Positions 16,934 to 26,069 of a DNA stretch of 60,108 bases are shown in pieces (positions within the stretch are counted from its first letter, which is position 1; each line of letters starts with the position of its first letter). Both the position numbers and the translations under genes were made by a program. Source of the stretch: Dyadobacter sp. CY343. Lineage in GTDB: Bacteria; Bacteroidota; Bacteroidia; Cytophagales; Spirosomataceae. A model generated the notes under the pieces. It saw only the letters and a program-made list of their open reading frames with translations. It did not search any database and had not been told where the DNA came from. Location of the stretch: NCBI RefSeq assembly GCF_021390335.1, contig NZ_JAJUXK010000008.1:1-60108 (forward strand), given 5' to 3'.

Positions 16934-18559
16934 ATGCAATTCAAAATCAAAATCTTGGCGGCTATCAGCACATTGATGCTTTTGCAGGGATGTAGCGAGG
17001 AATTCCTCGATCGCCCGCCGCTGGACGCACTTACCTCGGGTAATTTTTACAAAACCGATGCGGAGATCCTGGCAGGTACCGCGCCGCTTTATAATATAGT
17101 CTGGTTCGATTTCAATGATAAGGCGAATATGTCTTTTCAGGAGGCGCGGGCTGGTAACCTCAATTCCAATGACCGCACAGCTTATGTAAAACATGCTGTT
17201 CCTTCAACGGATGTGAACACGCTTTTGCCAGGTTATAAATCGTTTTACAAGATCATCGCGCAAAGCAATAATGCTTTCAAGGCGATCAATGAAGCAACGG
17301 GAAGCACTGCTTCGGCCGCTGTGAAATCGCAGGGATTGGGCGAATGCCGTTTTATGCGCGCTACTGCCTATTACTACCTGGTGACCAACTGGGGAGCTGT
17401 TCCGATCGTTTACGACAACGTGGCGCAGCTGAACGAAGCGCCGGTTCGTAACCGCATTGAAGATGTGTGGAAATTGCTGATCCAGGATTATCGTTATGCA
17501 GCGGCAAACCTGCCTGCAACTGCCGATCAGGGACGTTTGACAAAATATTCTGCGGAAGGAATGCTGGCCCGTATGTACCTGATGCGCGCCGGCTTGAACC
17601 AGAGCGGAACGCGTAACCAGTCGGATCTGGACAGTGCGAAATACTATGCGGAGGATGTGATCACAAAAAGCGGCCGCACATTGGCGCCGACTTATGGCGA
17701 GCTGTTCGAAAGTGCAAATCACAATGCATCCAAAAACAATGCAGAAAGCCTTTTCTCACTGCAATGGATGCCGGTAAGTAATCCCTGGGGTGTTAACAAT
17801 TCGTTCCAGGCGTATTTTGCCTACGATGCCAATATCACAACTACCGGCGACGGCTGGGGTGCAGCTCAGGGACTTTCAGCGGATCTGGTAAAGTATTTTA
17901 CAGAAAATCCGGCAGATTCACTTCGCAGAAAAGCGATTGCGATGTTTGACAGCGACGTGTATCCAAATCTCCAAAAAGCGACCGGCGGTTTGAAATATGT
18001 GCGCCCCGAACAGCTTGCTGCGATCAAAAAATACATCGTAGGTTCACCTGCTGACAATGGTGGTTTGGGTGGATTTATGGCGGCTAATATCAATTCCTAC
18101 ATGCTGCGCCTTGCCGAGGTATACCTGATCTACGCGGATGCAGTATTGGGTAATGCGGCTTCAACTTCGGACGCAAAAGCATTGGAATACTTCAATGCGG
18201 TTCGTAAAAGGGCTGGTTTGGCTAATAAAACTTCTCTGACTTTCGAAGATATTTTCCAGGAAAGAAGGATTGAGACGGTATTTGAAGGTAACTCCTGGAA
18301 TGAAGTGGTACGCTGGTACTATTTCAATCCCGCCAAAGCGATCGCTTACACCGCTAAACAACGTCGTGAGAACTATACGATGACGTATGTGCCGGGTTCT
18401 ACCAATCCGAAAAAATATACCGTAACGTATTCTCCTGCTGAGTATTATCCGCTGGCGGCGAACACTTTGTACCTGCCATTTCCGGAAGGAGAGATCGTGA
18501 ATGCGCCTTCGTTGAAAGACGAGCCGGTTCCTTTCGATTTCAGCAAACTTGTTGACTAA
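16934..18559 (+). CDS. SusD/RagB-like surface glycan-binding lipoprotein (PUL 1)
   Basis: A 541-residue partner of the preceding SusC. The lipoprotein signal MQFKIKILAAISTLMLLQGC places the lipidated cysteine at C20, followed by the SusD opening SEEFLDRPPLDALTSGNFYKT. TPR-like helices include GECRFMRATAYYYLVTNWG, and the C-terminal RagB/SusD region has EVYLIYADAVL and FQERRIETVFEG followed by the WNEVVRWY segment. It forms the lid of the SusC transporter on the cell surface and binds the incoming glycan. It lies in the same operon, 34 bases after susC and 19 bases before the next lipoprotein start. Confidence 0.95.
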   Translation: MQFKIKILAAISTLMLLQGCSEEFLDRPPLDALTSGNFYKTDAEILAGTAPLYNIVWFDFNDKANMSFQEARAGNLNSNDRTAYVKHAVPSTDVNTLLPGYKSFYKIIAQSNNAFKAINEATGSTASAAVKSQGLGECRFMRATAYYYLVTNWGAVPIVYDNVAQLNEAPVRNRIEDVWKLLIQDYRYAAANLPATADQGRLTKYSAEGMLARMYLMRAGLNQSGTRNQSDLDSAKYYAEDVITKSGRTLAPTYGELFESANHNASKNNAESLFSLQWMPVSNPWGVNNSFQAYFAYDANITTTGDGWGAAQGLSADLVKYFTENPADSLRRKAIAMFDSDVYPNLQKATGGLKYVRPEQLAAIKKYIVGSPADNGGLGGFMAANINSYMLRLAEVYLIYADAVLGNAASTSDAKALEYFNAVRKRAGLANKTSLTFEDIFQERRIETVFEGNSWNEVVRWYYFNPAKAIAYTAKQRRENYTMTYVPGSTNPKKYTVTYSPAEYYPLAANTLYLPFPEGEIVNAPSLKDEPVPFDFSKLVD

Positions 18560-18578
18560 CCCTAATCTACGACTGACA

Positions 18579-19745
18579 ATGAATTTCAGGAATATATTTA
18601 AAACAGCCTTCGGACTGTGCTTGGCGGCAGGAATGCTGCTTTCGTTCCAGAGCTGTAATGATGATGATGTAGACGGCGCGCCGATGATCAGCAATGTTCG
18701 TCTGCTCGATCCTACCAAAGCCGACAGTTCGCTGAATGCGGCTGAACCGGGAAGTCTGATCGTGATCCAGGGCCAGAACCTGGGTAGTGTGATGAAAGTG
18801 TATTTCAATGATTTCGAGGCTACTTTCAATGCAGCACTGGGCAGTAATTCCAATGTGATCGTGACGATACCTGCGAATGCACCGACCAAAGCGGTGGATC
18901 CAGCCGTTTCCAATAAGATCCGGGTTCAAACGAAAGGCGGTGAGGCTACTTACGATTTCGTACTGTCAGCACCGACTCCGGTTCTTTCGGGTTTGTATTC
19001 AGAGTTTGTGAAACCGGGCGGTAACCTGATTATCGGCGGCGATTATTTCTACAATATCAAATCTGTAAAAGTAGGTACGACCGATCTGCAAATCGTGAAC
19101 AGCTCTGTAAAACAGATCACGGTAAAAATGCCTGCAACTGCTGTTTCGGATGTTATTACGGTTGAAGGAGAGTTTGGTACCGTAAAAACGAGCTATAAAG
19201 TGAACGGTACCGAGGGTAACCTTGTCAACTTTGATATTCCGGCAACAAGCTGGGGTTCCGAAGTTTGCTGGGGCGCAGCTCCTATTGTACCAGCCACAGA
19301 TCCGGCTGCTATCTCAGGCAAGTTTTCGAGAATCAAACAAACCAAATTACCTGCAACGGGCTATGCGGACGCTTGGGTATTTTCTACTTGCAGCTTCGAT
19401 TTTAAACTAGCCGCCGGACCAGCTTCGGAAAGACAGTTCAAATTCGAGCACAATATCGCAGAACCGTGGAAAGCGGGTAAATACGATATTACGATCACCG
19501 CCGGAGGAACTGAATTCAACTATTCATTCCAGCCATGGAACTCAACTGAATACGCAGCAACTGGCTACCAGACCAACGGTTGGAGAACCGCTGTGATCGA
19601 GCTTTCAGAGTTCAAAAACGCAGCCGGCGGCAGCATTCTGGATGCATCCAAGATTACCGATTTGAAAGTGCTATTTAATACGCCAGATGTAGCGATCGCT
19701 TCATTCAATGGTAGTGTGGATAATTTTCGGATTGTGAAGAAATGA
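18579..19745 (+). CDS. Surface glycan-binding lipoprotein with IPT/TIG domains (SusE-position, SGBP-B type)
   Basis: The start at ATG 18579 gives the signal MNFRNIFKTAFGLCLAAG and lipobox LLSFQSC (C26), followed by an acidic NDDD stretch typical of surface-exposed Bacteroidota lipoproteins. Two IPT/TIG immunoglobulin-like domains (about 40-200) are seen as PGSLIVIQGQNLGSVMKVYF and PGGNLIIGGDYFYNI. A C-terminal beta-sandwich (about 210-388) with many exposed aromatics (WGSEVCWG, SFQPWNST, NGWRTAVIEL) should bind polysaccharide. This layout matches the SGBP-B proteins found third in PUL operons, including those for xyloglucan. It presumably keeps the polymer at the surface for the GH44 enzyme encoded next. 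Confidence 0.85.
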   Translation: MNFRNIFKTAFGLCLAAGMLLSFQSCNDDDVDGAPMISNVRLLDPTKADSSLNAAEPGSLIVIQGQNLGSVMKVYFNDFEATFNAALGSNSNVIVTIPANAPTKAVDPAVSNKIRVQTKGGEATYDFVLSAPTPVLSGLYSEFVKPGGNLIIGGDYFYNIKSVKVGTTDLQIVNSSVKQITVKMPATAVSDVITVEGEFGTVKTSYKVNGTEGNLVNFDIPATSWGSEVCWGAAPIVPATDPAAISGKFSRIKQTKLPATGYADAWVFSTCSFDFKLAAGPASERQFKFEHNIAEPWKAGKYDITITAGGTEFNYSFQPWNSTEYAATGYQTNGWRTAVIELSEFKNAAGGSILDASKITDLKVLFNTPDVAIASFNGSVDNFRIVKK

Positions 19746-19758
19746 CCTCACCCCCGGC

Positions 19759-19781
19759 CCCCTCTCCCGCACGGAGAGGGG
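19759..19781 (+). terminator. Hairpin after the SGBP gene
   Basis: CCCCTCTCC (19759-19767) pairs exactly with GGAGAGGGG (19773-19781) around a five-base loop, 14 bases after the stop codon. It lacks a proper T-run. It may act as a weak terminator or an mRNA 3' stabiliser that gives susCD-SGBP higher expression than the downstream hydrolases. Confidence 0.5.
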
Positions 19782-19815
19782 AGTTTGCGGGAATGGCTCC
19801 TTTGTTGCTGACTTG

Positions 19816-19940
19816 CACCCTTACCTGTCACGCTGGCTGCACCTTTACCTGTCACGCTGAGCGGAGTCGAAGCGACGTGCACACCGCACTTCGGCTGCGC
19901 TCAGTGTGACAAATACACTTCGGCTGCGCTCAGTGTGACA
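19816..19940. repeat. REP-like palindromic repeats (CGGCTGCGCTCAGTGTGACA units)
   Basis: ACTTCGGCTGCGCTCAGTGT followed by GACA occurs twice (19888-19911 and 19917-19940). An inverted, slightly diverged copy, TGTCACGCTGAGCGGAGTCG, starts at 19850. A truncated direct duplicate of CACC(C/T)TTACCTGTCACGCTG sits at about 19816 and 19840. This motif family is a dispersed intergenic repeat I recognise from many Bacteroidota genomes. The inverted and direct copies together can form a long hairpin just upstream of the GH44 gene and could affect transcription of the two hydrolase genes. Confidence 0.7.
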
Positions 19941-19973
19941 AGCAACAGTCAGTTTACATTTCATGAATACTGC

Positions 19974-21845
19974 ATGTATAAGACCCTCCTCTTTCTCTTT
20001 ATATCCCAGTTCGCTTTTGCGCAGATCGAGATCAGGATCGACGGAGCCGCGGACGTAAAACGCATTTCTCCCTACCTCTACGGCCGCAACAACTCCTTCT
20101 CTTCCACGGATCCGAACTGGACTTTGCCGGAGGCGGATCTGGTCAGGCTGCGTGATGCGGGCGTGCGGTTTTTTCGGGAAAGCGGGGGGAATAATTCTTC
20201 GAAATATAACTGGCGGAGGAAACTGGGCAGTCACCCGGATTGGTACAATAACGTGTATTACAACAGCTGGGACCAGACTGCGCTCACGCTGCAAAAGCAT
20301 TTTCCGAACGCACAGGGAATGTGGGCTTTTCCACTTCTGGGTTACGCAGCGAAAAGCAATGCAGCCAACTTTGCGGATTGGGACTATAACCGGTCGCAGT
20401 GGTGGGAAGGTGTGAACCAGAACCTGGCCGGCGGCGGCGTACCGAATGCAACCGGTACCAAAGCCAAAACCGAAGGGAATACCAGTTTATATCTTGAAAA
20501 GTGGAATGCTGATTCGTCGGTTGCGATCCTGGATCACTGGTTTGGGTCAAAAGGTTTGGGGCTGAAAAAAGAGGGGATCCGGTATTGGAACATGGACAAT
20601 GAGCCGGAGATCTGGTCGGGGACGCACGATGATGTGATGCCGAAGCAGGTATCTCCTCATGAATTTATGCAGCTTTATATTGATGTTGCTAAAAAGGCGC
20701 GGGCCAGATCGCCTGATATCAAGCTCGTTGGGCCGGTTACGGCAAATGAATGGCAGTGGTACAACTGGGACGGAAAGCCGGTGACGGAAAACGGAAAAAC
20801 GTATCCCTGGCTCGAATACTTCATTAAATCCATTGCAGAAGAAGAGCAGAAAAGCGGCGTGCGGCTTTTAGATGTGCTCGATATTCATTTTTACCCCGGC
20901 ACTAAAAAAACAGAGGAAGTGGTGCAAATGCACCGCGTTTATTTTGATAAAAACTACATTTTCCCCGAAGCCAACGGTGTAAAAACCATCAATGGCGGCT
21001 ACGACAATACTCAAACCCGCGAGTACATTTTCGCCCGCTGCAACGATTGGTTGACGCAATACCTGGGTGCCGATCACGGGGTAACACTCGGTGTGACGGA
21101 AACTGGTATTGATGAAAGTATAACCCCGTCCGTTACGGCCGTCTGGTATGCTTCGACGCTGGGAGAGTTTATGAAAAACGAGGTGGAGATATTTACGCCG
21201 TGGAGCTGGAAGCCGGGAATGTGGGAAACCTTACATTTGCTGAGCCGCTTCAACCAAACGAATTCTGTCAAAGCTGTTTCCTCGAATGAAACCCTAATAT
21301 CTGCTTACCCGAGCATCAATGTGGCCAAAGATTCCATGACTGTGGTCTTGATCAACCGCTCACCTGATCAGAATCAAACTATCAATATCCAGATTGAGAA
21401 CTTTCTGCCTTTGAAAGAGCAGGTACCAGTTTATACTTTATCACAACTTCCTGCCACCGAAACCTTCGTTTCACGTGCACAAAATGCATTGAAGAAGTCC
21501 GAGCTGAATGTGGCTGATAATACCATTGCTATCACAATTCCTGCGATGTCGGTGACTTCATTTGTACTGCGGGGCGGGGGAGAAGTGACGGGCGTGGAAA
21601 CAGAAACAGCAGCATTTCAGGTTTTCCCAAACCCGACCTGGGAAAATTTAACCGTTAAATGGATTGATAGTGATTTTGAAAAGATCAGTATCATCGAAAA
21701 TAGCGGAAGACGGATTTACGAAGAGAAGCTTGCAAAGTCGCAACGCGAAATAACCATTAATTATAAACTGACCAGCGGCATTTACCTGGTCCGCCTTACC
21801 GGCTCCAACGGCCGGTCGGTTGTCAAAAAAATCATTGCCCGCTGA
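19974..21845 (+). CDS. GH44 endoglucanase/xyloglucanase with T9SS sorting tail
   Basis: The start at ATG 19974 gives the signal peptide MYKTLLFLFISQFAFAQ. The catalytic domain (about 20-430) has the GH44 features RRISPYLYGRN-like opening (here KRISPYLYGRNNSF), the acid/base glutamate in WNMDNEPEIWSGTH (E210) and the nucleophile in VTETGID (E376). A beta-sandwich region follows (about 430-540). The last 75 residues form a type A T9SS sorting domain (VFPNPTWENLTVKW, then GIYLVRLT and a basic end), so the enzyme should be secreted through the type IX system to the surface or medium. GH44 enzymes cut beta-1,4-glucans, often xyloglucan. It starts the second half of the PUL, 23 bases before the GH31 gene. 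Confidence 0.88.
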   Translation: MYKTLLFLFISQFAFAQIEIRIDGAADVKRISPYLYGRNNSFSSTDPNWTLPEADLVRLRDAGVRFFRESGGNNSSKYNWRRKLGSHPDWYNNVYYNSWDQTALTLQKHFPNAQGMWAFPLLGYAAKSNAANFADWDYNRSQWWEGVNQNLAGGGVPNATGTKAKTEGNTSLYLEKWNADSSVAILDHWFGSKGLGLKKEGIRYWNMDNEPEIWSGTHDDVMPKQVSPHEFMQLYIDVAKKARARSPDIKLVGPVTANEWQWYNWDGKPVTENGKTYPWLEYFIKSIAEEEQKSGVRLLDVLDIHFYPGTKKTEEVVQMHRVYFDKNYIFPEANGVKTINGGYDNTQTREYIFARCNDWLTQYLGADHGVTLGVTETGIDESITPSVTAVWYASTLGEFMKNEVEIFTPWSWKPGMWETLHLLSRFNQTNSVKAVSSNETLISAYPSINVAKDSMTVVLINRSPDQNQTINIQIENFLPLKEQVPVYTLSQLPATETFVSRAQNALKKSELNVADNTIAITIPAMSVTSFVLRGGGEVTGVETETAAFQVFPNPTWENLTVKWIDSDFEKISIIENSGRRIYEEKLAKSQREITINYKLTSGIYLVRLTGSNGRSVVKKIIAR

Positions 21846-21868
21846 TTTCGGGCATCACATTGCACTCC

Positions 21869-24229
21869 ATGATGAATACCTTTCCATTTTTACGAAAAAC
21901 GATTGCCCTTGTATTGTTGCTGAACCTGAGCGTGTCCGGGTTTCGGGCGGTCGCCCAGCAGAGTAAACTCGTGAACGATCCGGTAGATATCAGCGGCGAT
22001 TTCCGGGACTTTTCCAATACTATTTTCTTTGCGGATAGTCTGGCTGCATTTGATCCTGCGACTAGCCAGGGGAAGATCAAATGGAAACGGCACGAGCCGT
22101 TTTCGGCGCATAATTTTGATAATTCAATGCTGAGTTACAAGCGTTCGTACAGCAACGAATTTCCATCCATTGAATACGCGCAGGATCCCGTTTTGCCGTT
22201 TTCTATCGAATTTACTTCGCCACGCACCGTGCGCATTCGTGCGAATACAGGTGCTCAGGGGGCTCCCGGTGAACCTTCGCTGATGCTCGTGAAGGAGCCT
22301 GTTAAAGACGCTTCTTGGAAATACAAAAAAATTAGTGGGGGCCACGAATACACGAATGTACACGGATCTGTTACTGTGTATGAAAATCCTTGGAAGGTCC
22401 TGATCCGGGATGCAGCCGGGAAGATTTTGACGCAGACGCGCGGGCAGGCGGATGGGAGATCTTCTTACACGCCCACTTTGCCGTTTTCATTTGTTCGCCG
22501 GGCTTCGGATTATTCGCGGAGCGTCGCTGCGGTATTTTCTATTTCGCCGGATGAAAAGATATTCGGCTGCGGCGAGTCGTTTACGCGGCTTGACAAGAAC
22601 GGGCAGAAAGTTGTGTTATGGACCCACGATCCGAATGGTGTGGAAACCCAAACGATGTACAAGCCGATTCCGTTTTACATGAGCTCGCGCGGTTACGGGA
22701 TGTTTATGCACACCACTTCGCCGATCACCTGCGATTTCGGAGCTACTTATGGTGAGTCGAATGCAATGCAGATCGGTGACGAGAACCTGGACCTTTTTGT
22801 GTTTTTGGGTAAACCAAAAGACATTCTGGATGAATACACCAATCTGACCGGCAAGGCTTCCATGCCGCCTTTGTGGTCTTTTGGATTGTGGATGAGCCGC
22901 ATTACCTATTTTTCTGAGCAGGATGGACGAAATGTTGCGGCCAAACTGCGCGAAAATCGCATTCCTTCCGACGTGATCCATTTCGATACCGGCTGGTTTG
23001 AGACCGACTGGCGCTGCGACTACCGCTTCGCGCCAAGCCGTTTCAAAGATCCCGAAGGAATGATCGCCGACCTCAAAAAGCAGGGTTTCCGCACGTCGCT
23101 TTGGCAGCTGCCTTATTTTGTTCCAAAAAACAGCCTCTACCCTGAAATTGTGGAAAAAGGGCTGGCCGTGAAGAATGCAAATGGTACGATTCCGTATGAA
23201 GATGCGGTGCTTGATTTTTCCAATCCGAATACAATTAAGTGGTATGAAGATAAAATTTCCGGGCTGCTGAAAATGGGTGTTGGCGCTATTAAGGTCGATT
23301 TTGGCGAAGCTGCTCCACTTTCCGGCGTGTATGCATCAGGTCGCACGGGCTTTTATGAACATAACCTTTATCCTTTAAGATACAACAAGATCGTGTCCGA
23401 GCTGACGAAAAAGCTGACCGGGGATAACATTATCTGGGCGCGCAGCACGTGGGCGGGCAGCCAGCGGTACCCGATCCACTGGGGCGGTGACGCGGAAACG
23501 ACCAACAAGGGAATGGAAGCGCAGCTGCGCGGCGGGTTGTCGCTAGGCATGTCGGGTTTTACTTTTTGGAGTCACGATATTGGCGGATTTACGATGAAAA
23601 CGCCGGAAGATCTGTACCGCCGCTGGTTACCAATGGGTTTACTTTCTTCACACACCCGCACGCACGGACAGGCGCCGAAAGAGCCCTGGGAATACGGCGA
23701 AGATTTTCAGAACTATTTCAGGAAGGCAGTTGAAATGAAGTACAAGCTGATGCCCTACATTTACACCGAATCGAAACTGGCTTCGGAAAAAGGGTTGCCT
23801 ATGGTTCGGGCATTGCTGCTGGATTTCCCGGAAGATCCGGGCGCGTGGCTGGTTGATAACCAATATATGTTCGGCTCGGAGATACTGGTTGCGCCGCTTT
23901 TTGAGAATGTGAAAAGCAGGCAAGTGTATTTACCAAAAGGAAAATGGGTGGATTACCAGACCCGCAAAGTGTACGAAGGCGGCTGGCACGAGATAGCAGC
24001 CGGGGCGTTGGAGGTAGTAATGCTCGTGCGAGAAGGCGCCGTGCTGCCCCACGTAAAAGTAGCGCAATCAACCGATCAGATCGACTGGAAAAATATTGAG
24101 CTGGTAGATTTTAACTCAGACAAAAACAAAACGAGCATAAAGCTCTTTTTACCAGGCGAAAATGAGGTAAAGGATGTCAGGATAGTGAAAAAAGGTAGCA
24201 AGCTTGTACTGGGTAACGAGGTGAAATAG
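21869..24229 (+). CDS. GH31 glycoside hydrolase, probable alpha-xylosidase
   Basis: A 787-residue protein. The start at 21869 gives the signal MMNTFPFLRKTIALVLLLNL and a cut after RAVAQ. An N-terminal beta-sandwich (about 30-300) precedes the (beta/alpha)8 barrel. The nucleophile motif is KVDFGEAAP (D477), the K-x-D-F-G-E form known from YicI-type alpha-xylosidases, not the W-x-D-M-N-E of alpha-glucosidases. The acid/base aspartate lies in HWGGDAETT (D541), and the SHDIGGF loop follows. A C-terminal beta domain carries VLPHVKVAQSTDQIDW. It should remove alpha-1,6-xylose from xyloglucan oligosaccharides in the periplasm. Together with GH44 and the SGBP it is the main evidence for xyloglucan as the target. 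Confidence 0.88.
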   Translation: MMNTFPFLRKTIALVLLLNLSVSGFRAVAQQSKLVNDPVDISGDFRDFSNTIFFADSLAAFDPATSQGKIKWKRHEPFSAHNFDNSMLSYKRSYSNEFPSIEYAQDPVLPFSIEFTSPRTVRIRANTGAQGAPGEPSLMLVKEPVKDASWKYKKISGGHEYTNVHGSVTVYENPWKVLIRDAAGKILTQTRGQADGRSSYTPTLPFSFVRRASDYSRSVAAVFSISPDEKIFGCGESFTRLDKNGQKVVLWTHDPNGVETQTMYKPIPFYMSSRGYGMFMHTTSPITCDFGATYGESNAMQIGDENLDLFVFLGKPKDILDEYTNLTGKASMPPLWSFGLWMSRITYFSEQDGRNVAAKLRENRIPSDVIHFDTGWFETDWRCDYRFAPSRFKDPEGMIADLKKQGFRTSLWQLPYFVPKNSLYPEIVEKGLAVKNANGTIPYEDAVLDFSNPNTIKWYEDKISGLLKMGVGAIKVDFGEAAPLSGVYASGRTGFYEHNLYPLRYNKIVSELTKKLTGDNIIWARSTWAGSQRYPIHWGGDAETTNKGMEAQLRGGLSLGMSGFTFWSHDIGGFTMKTPEDLYRRWLPMGLLSSHTRTHGQAPKEPWEYGEDFQNYFRKAVEMKYKLMPYIYTESKLASEKGLPMVRALLLDFPEDPGAWLVDNQYMFGSEILVAPLFENVKSRQVYLPKGKWVDYQTRKVYEGGWHEIAAGALEVVMLVREGAVLPHVKVAQSTDQIDWKNIELVDFNSDKNKTSIKLFLPGENEVKDVRIVKKGSKLVLGNEVK

Positions 24230-24339
24230 CAGACAATTGAGAGGTTAGAATTAGTTTGCAGGATTAACCCTGAAATTACGAAAGTAGATGTATCTCTGCG
24301 TCGACTTATCAGCACATATTCAATCACTTTCCTCATTAT

Positions 24340-25554
24340 ATGCTGCCCTCATTTTTACAAAAATCCCGCCTGTTCTTTGGCACATTATTGCTTTCAATGG
24401 TATTCCTGCAAGGTTGTATCAAAGATCACGAAATCACTTCCTATATCATGGTCGACGGCCTGTATTCGCTCACAGGAAACTGGTCGTCGCTGGGAATGAC
24501 TTCGCAGGCCGCGATGATCATTGCAGAAGAAGATATTAACGCCTACCTCGAAAAAAAGGGAAGTACATATAGGTTCTCGGTAAATACTTTTGATACCAGG
24601 CTGATCCCGGGCAATGCGGCCGCGGCGTTCGATTCTTTGACAGGAGCGCGGTTTTTCATCGGCCCGCAGTCGAGTGCGGAGCTGGCGGCTATTCTGCCAA
24701 GGTCTGCTACAAAAAACGCTATTGTGATCAGTCAGGGCAGTACCGCCGGAAGTCTGGCCATTGCAGGCGACCGGGTTTTCAGGTTTTGTCCGGCCGATAA
24801 AATCGAAGGCGCAGCTGTTGCGAAAACGATCTATTCGCAGGGGATAAAAGGGCTTGTGACCATTGCACGTGACGATGCTGGCAATAAAGGTCTGCAAAAT
24901 GCAACAGGGGAATTCTTTACGGGCGCGGGCGGCGAAACGCGGTCGCTCAATCCTTACAGTGTGACGGAATCAGACTTTTCAGAATCCATCGCTGCCATCA
25001 AAACAGAGATCAATGCATTGACTTCCAAATATGGAAAAGCCCACGTAGGTGTGTACCTCGCGTCATTTGACGAATGCGTGGCGCTGTTCAAGAAAGCAGC
25101 AGCTGATCCGGTATTAAGTTCCGTTCGCTGGTATGGCGGTGACGGTGTAACGCAGAGTGCGGCCTTAATTGCTGACCCCGCAGCCGCAGCATTCGCAGTG
25201 GCAACGCAATTTTTCACGCCAACATTTGGATTACCAGATGCTTATAAAGCAACGTGGGAGCCTTTGATCGCCAGAATCAAATCAAAATCCGGCATTGACG
25301 CCGATGCTTTCGGCGTAGCGGTTTATGACGCGATGTGGGTAATCGCCAGAACGGTAGAGGCGGAAGGCGGAATTCCTGCCGATATTGAAACTTTAAAAAG
25401 CACCTTCGTTTCCCAGGCCAACGCTTATACGGGCGCTACCGGCCCTACCACGCTCGATACTTTTGGTGACAGGGCCAGCGGCTCGTTTGATTATTGGGGA
25501 ATTGTCAAATCAGGCAATGATTACCAGTGGAGTTTTGTCGGGAAATCGAATTAA
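24340..25554 (+). CDS. Periplasmic-binding-protein-like lipoprotein (LivJ/Peripla_BP_6 family)
   Basis: A 404-residue protein with lipoprotein signal MLPSFLQKSRLFFGTLLLSM and lipobox FLQGC (C26). The rest is a type I periplasmic binding fold: YSLTGNWSSLGMTSQAAM opening, FFIGPQSSAELAAILP, an ISQGSTA segment, FRFCPADKIEGAAVAK, and VYLASFDECVALF in the second lobe. These match branched-chain amino acid / ANF-receptor type binding proteins. No ABC permease or ATPase gene is nearby. It follows the GH31 gene by 110 bases on the same strand. It may bind a PUL-derived ligand as a sensor or scavenging lipoprotein, or be unrelated to the PUL. Confidence 0.75.
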   Translation: MLPSFLQKSRLFFGTLLLSMVFLQGCIKDHEITSYIMVDGLYSLTGNWSSLGMTSQAAMIIAEEDINAYLEKKGSTYRFSVNTFDTRLIPGNAAAAFDSLTGARFFIGPQSSAELAAILPRSATKNAIVISQGSTAGSLAIAGDRVFRFCPADKIEGAAVAKTIYSQGIKGLVTIARDDAGNKGLQNATGEFFTGAGGETRSLNPYSVTESDFSESIAAIKTEINALTSKYGKAHVGVYLASFDECVALFKKAAADPVLSSVRWYGGDGVTQSAALIADPAAAAFAVATQFFTPTFGLPDAYKATWEPLIARIKSKSGIDADAFGVAVYDAMWVIARTVEAEGGIPADIETLKSTFVSQANAYTGATGPTTLDTFGDRASGSFDYWGIVKSGNDYQWSFVGKSN

Positions 25555-25568
25555 AAGCTGGGTCGGGG

Positions 25569-25943
25569 TTACTTTTTCGGCTGTCTGATCGCTTTGATCG
25601 GAAAGTCCCCGTATTGCGAGCCGATTATTCCGGTGAGCGTGTCGCCTGTTTGCATAAAGCTGTATTTGAACACGCCGCTCCCGTTTTCTGTCGTAAAAGT
25701 GACCTTTCCCTGGTCGACTGTTAATGCCTGCATCTCATTCTTTTCACCCCCTTCGACGTAGCCGACGGTTTTATTATCTTTTTGTTCAAATACTAAAAAT
25801 CCGGTTTCATATTCCGGCGGAACGTCGCTGATCTGGTATTTCCATGTACCGATCAGATCGTCGGCGATAAATGCATTCCGGGCTGCAACCGAGCAAACAC
25901 TGACTGCGATCACCATTAAAAGAATGTAGCGTTTCATTTTCAT
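25569..25943 (-). CDS. Small secreted protein, unknown function
   Basis: A 124-residue protein with signal peptide MKMKRYILLMVIAVSVCSVA. The mature part (DDLIGTWKYQISDVPPEYETG, GVFKYSFMQTGDTLTGII) has the G-x-W opening and alternating strands of a small lipocalin-like or single-sheet beta protein seen as a hypothetical protein in Cytophagales. It is convergent with the preceding binding-protein gene, with stop codons 14 bases apart. Nothing in the context shows its role. Confidence 0.55.
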   Translation of the reverse strand: MKMKRYILLMVIAVSVCSVAARNAFIADDLIGTWKYQISDVPPEYETGFLVFEQKDNKTVGYVEGGEKNEMQALTVDQGKVTFTTENGSGVFKYSFMQTGDTLTGIIGSQYGDFPIKAIRQPKK

Positions 25944-26069
25944 ATTATCATGAAGTTTATTTTTGATAAGATCAATTATTTAATCTAAAATAAAAATAAA
26001 TCTTGGCTTTGTGATATTTATCGGGCAGAGTGCGCTTGACCTTACCTTGTGTGACGCGCCGCCGGTAGC

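Noticed and set aside
18161..18913. 250-residue minus-strand frame across susD and the SGBP gene
   Set aside because: It runs antisense over two well-defined genes and has no domain features.
19816..19940. Small RNA or riboswitch upstream of GH44
   Set aside because: The hairpin consists of a dispersed palindromic repeat of a known general type, with no conserved aptamer features that I can recognise.
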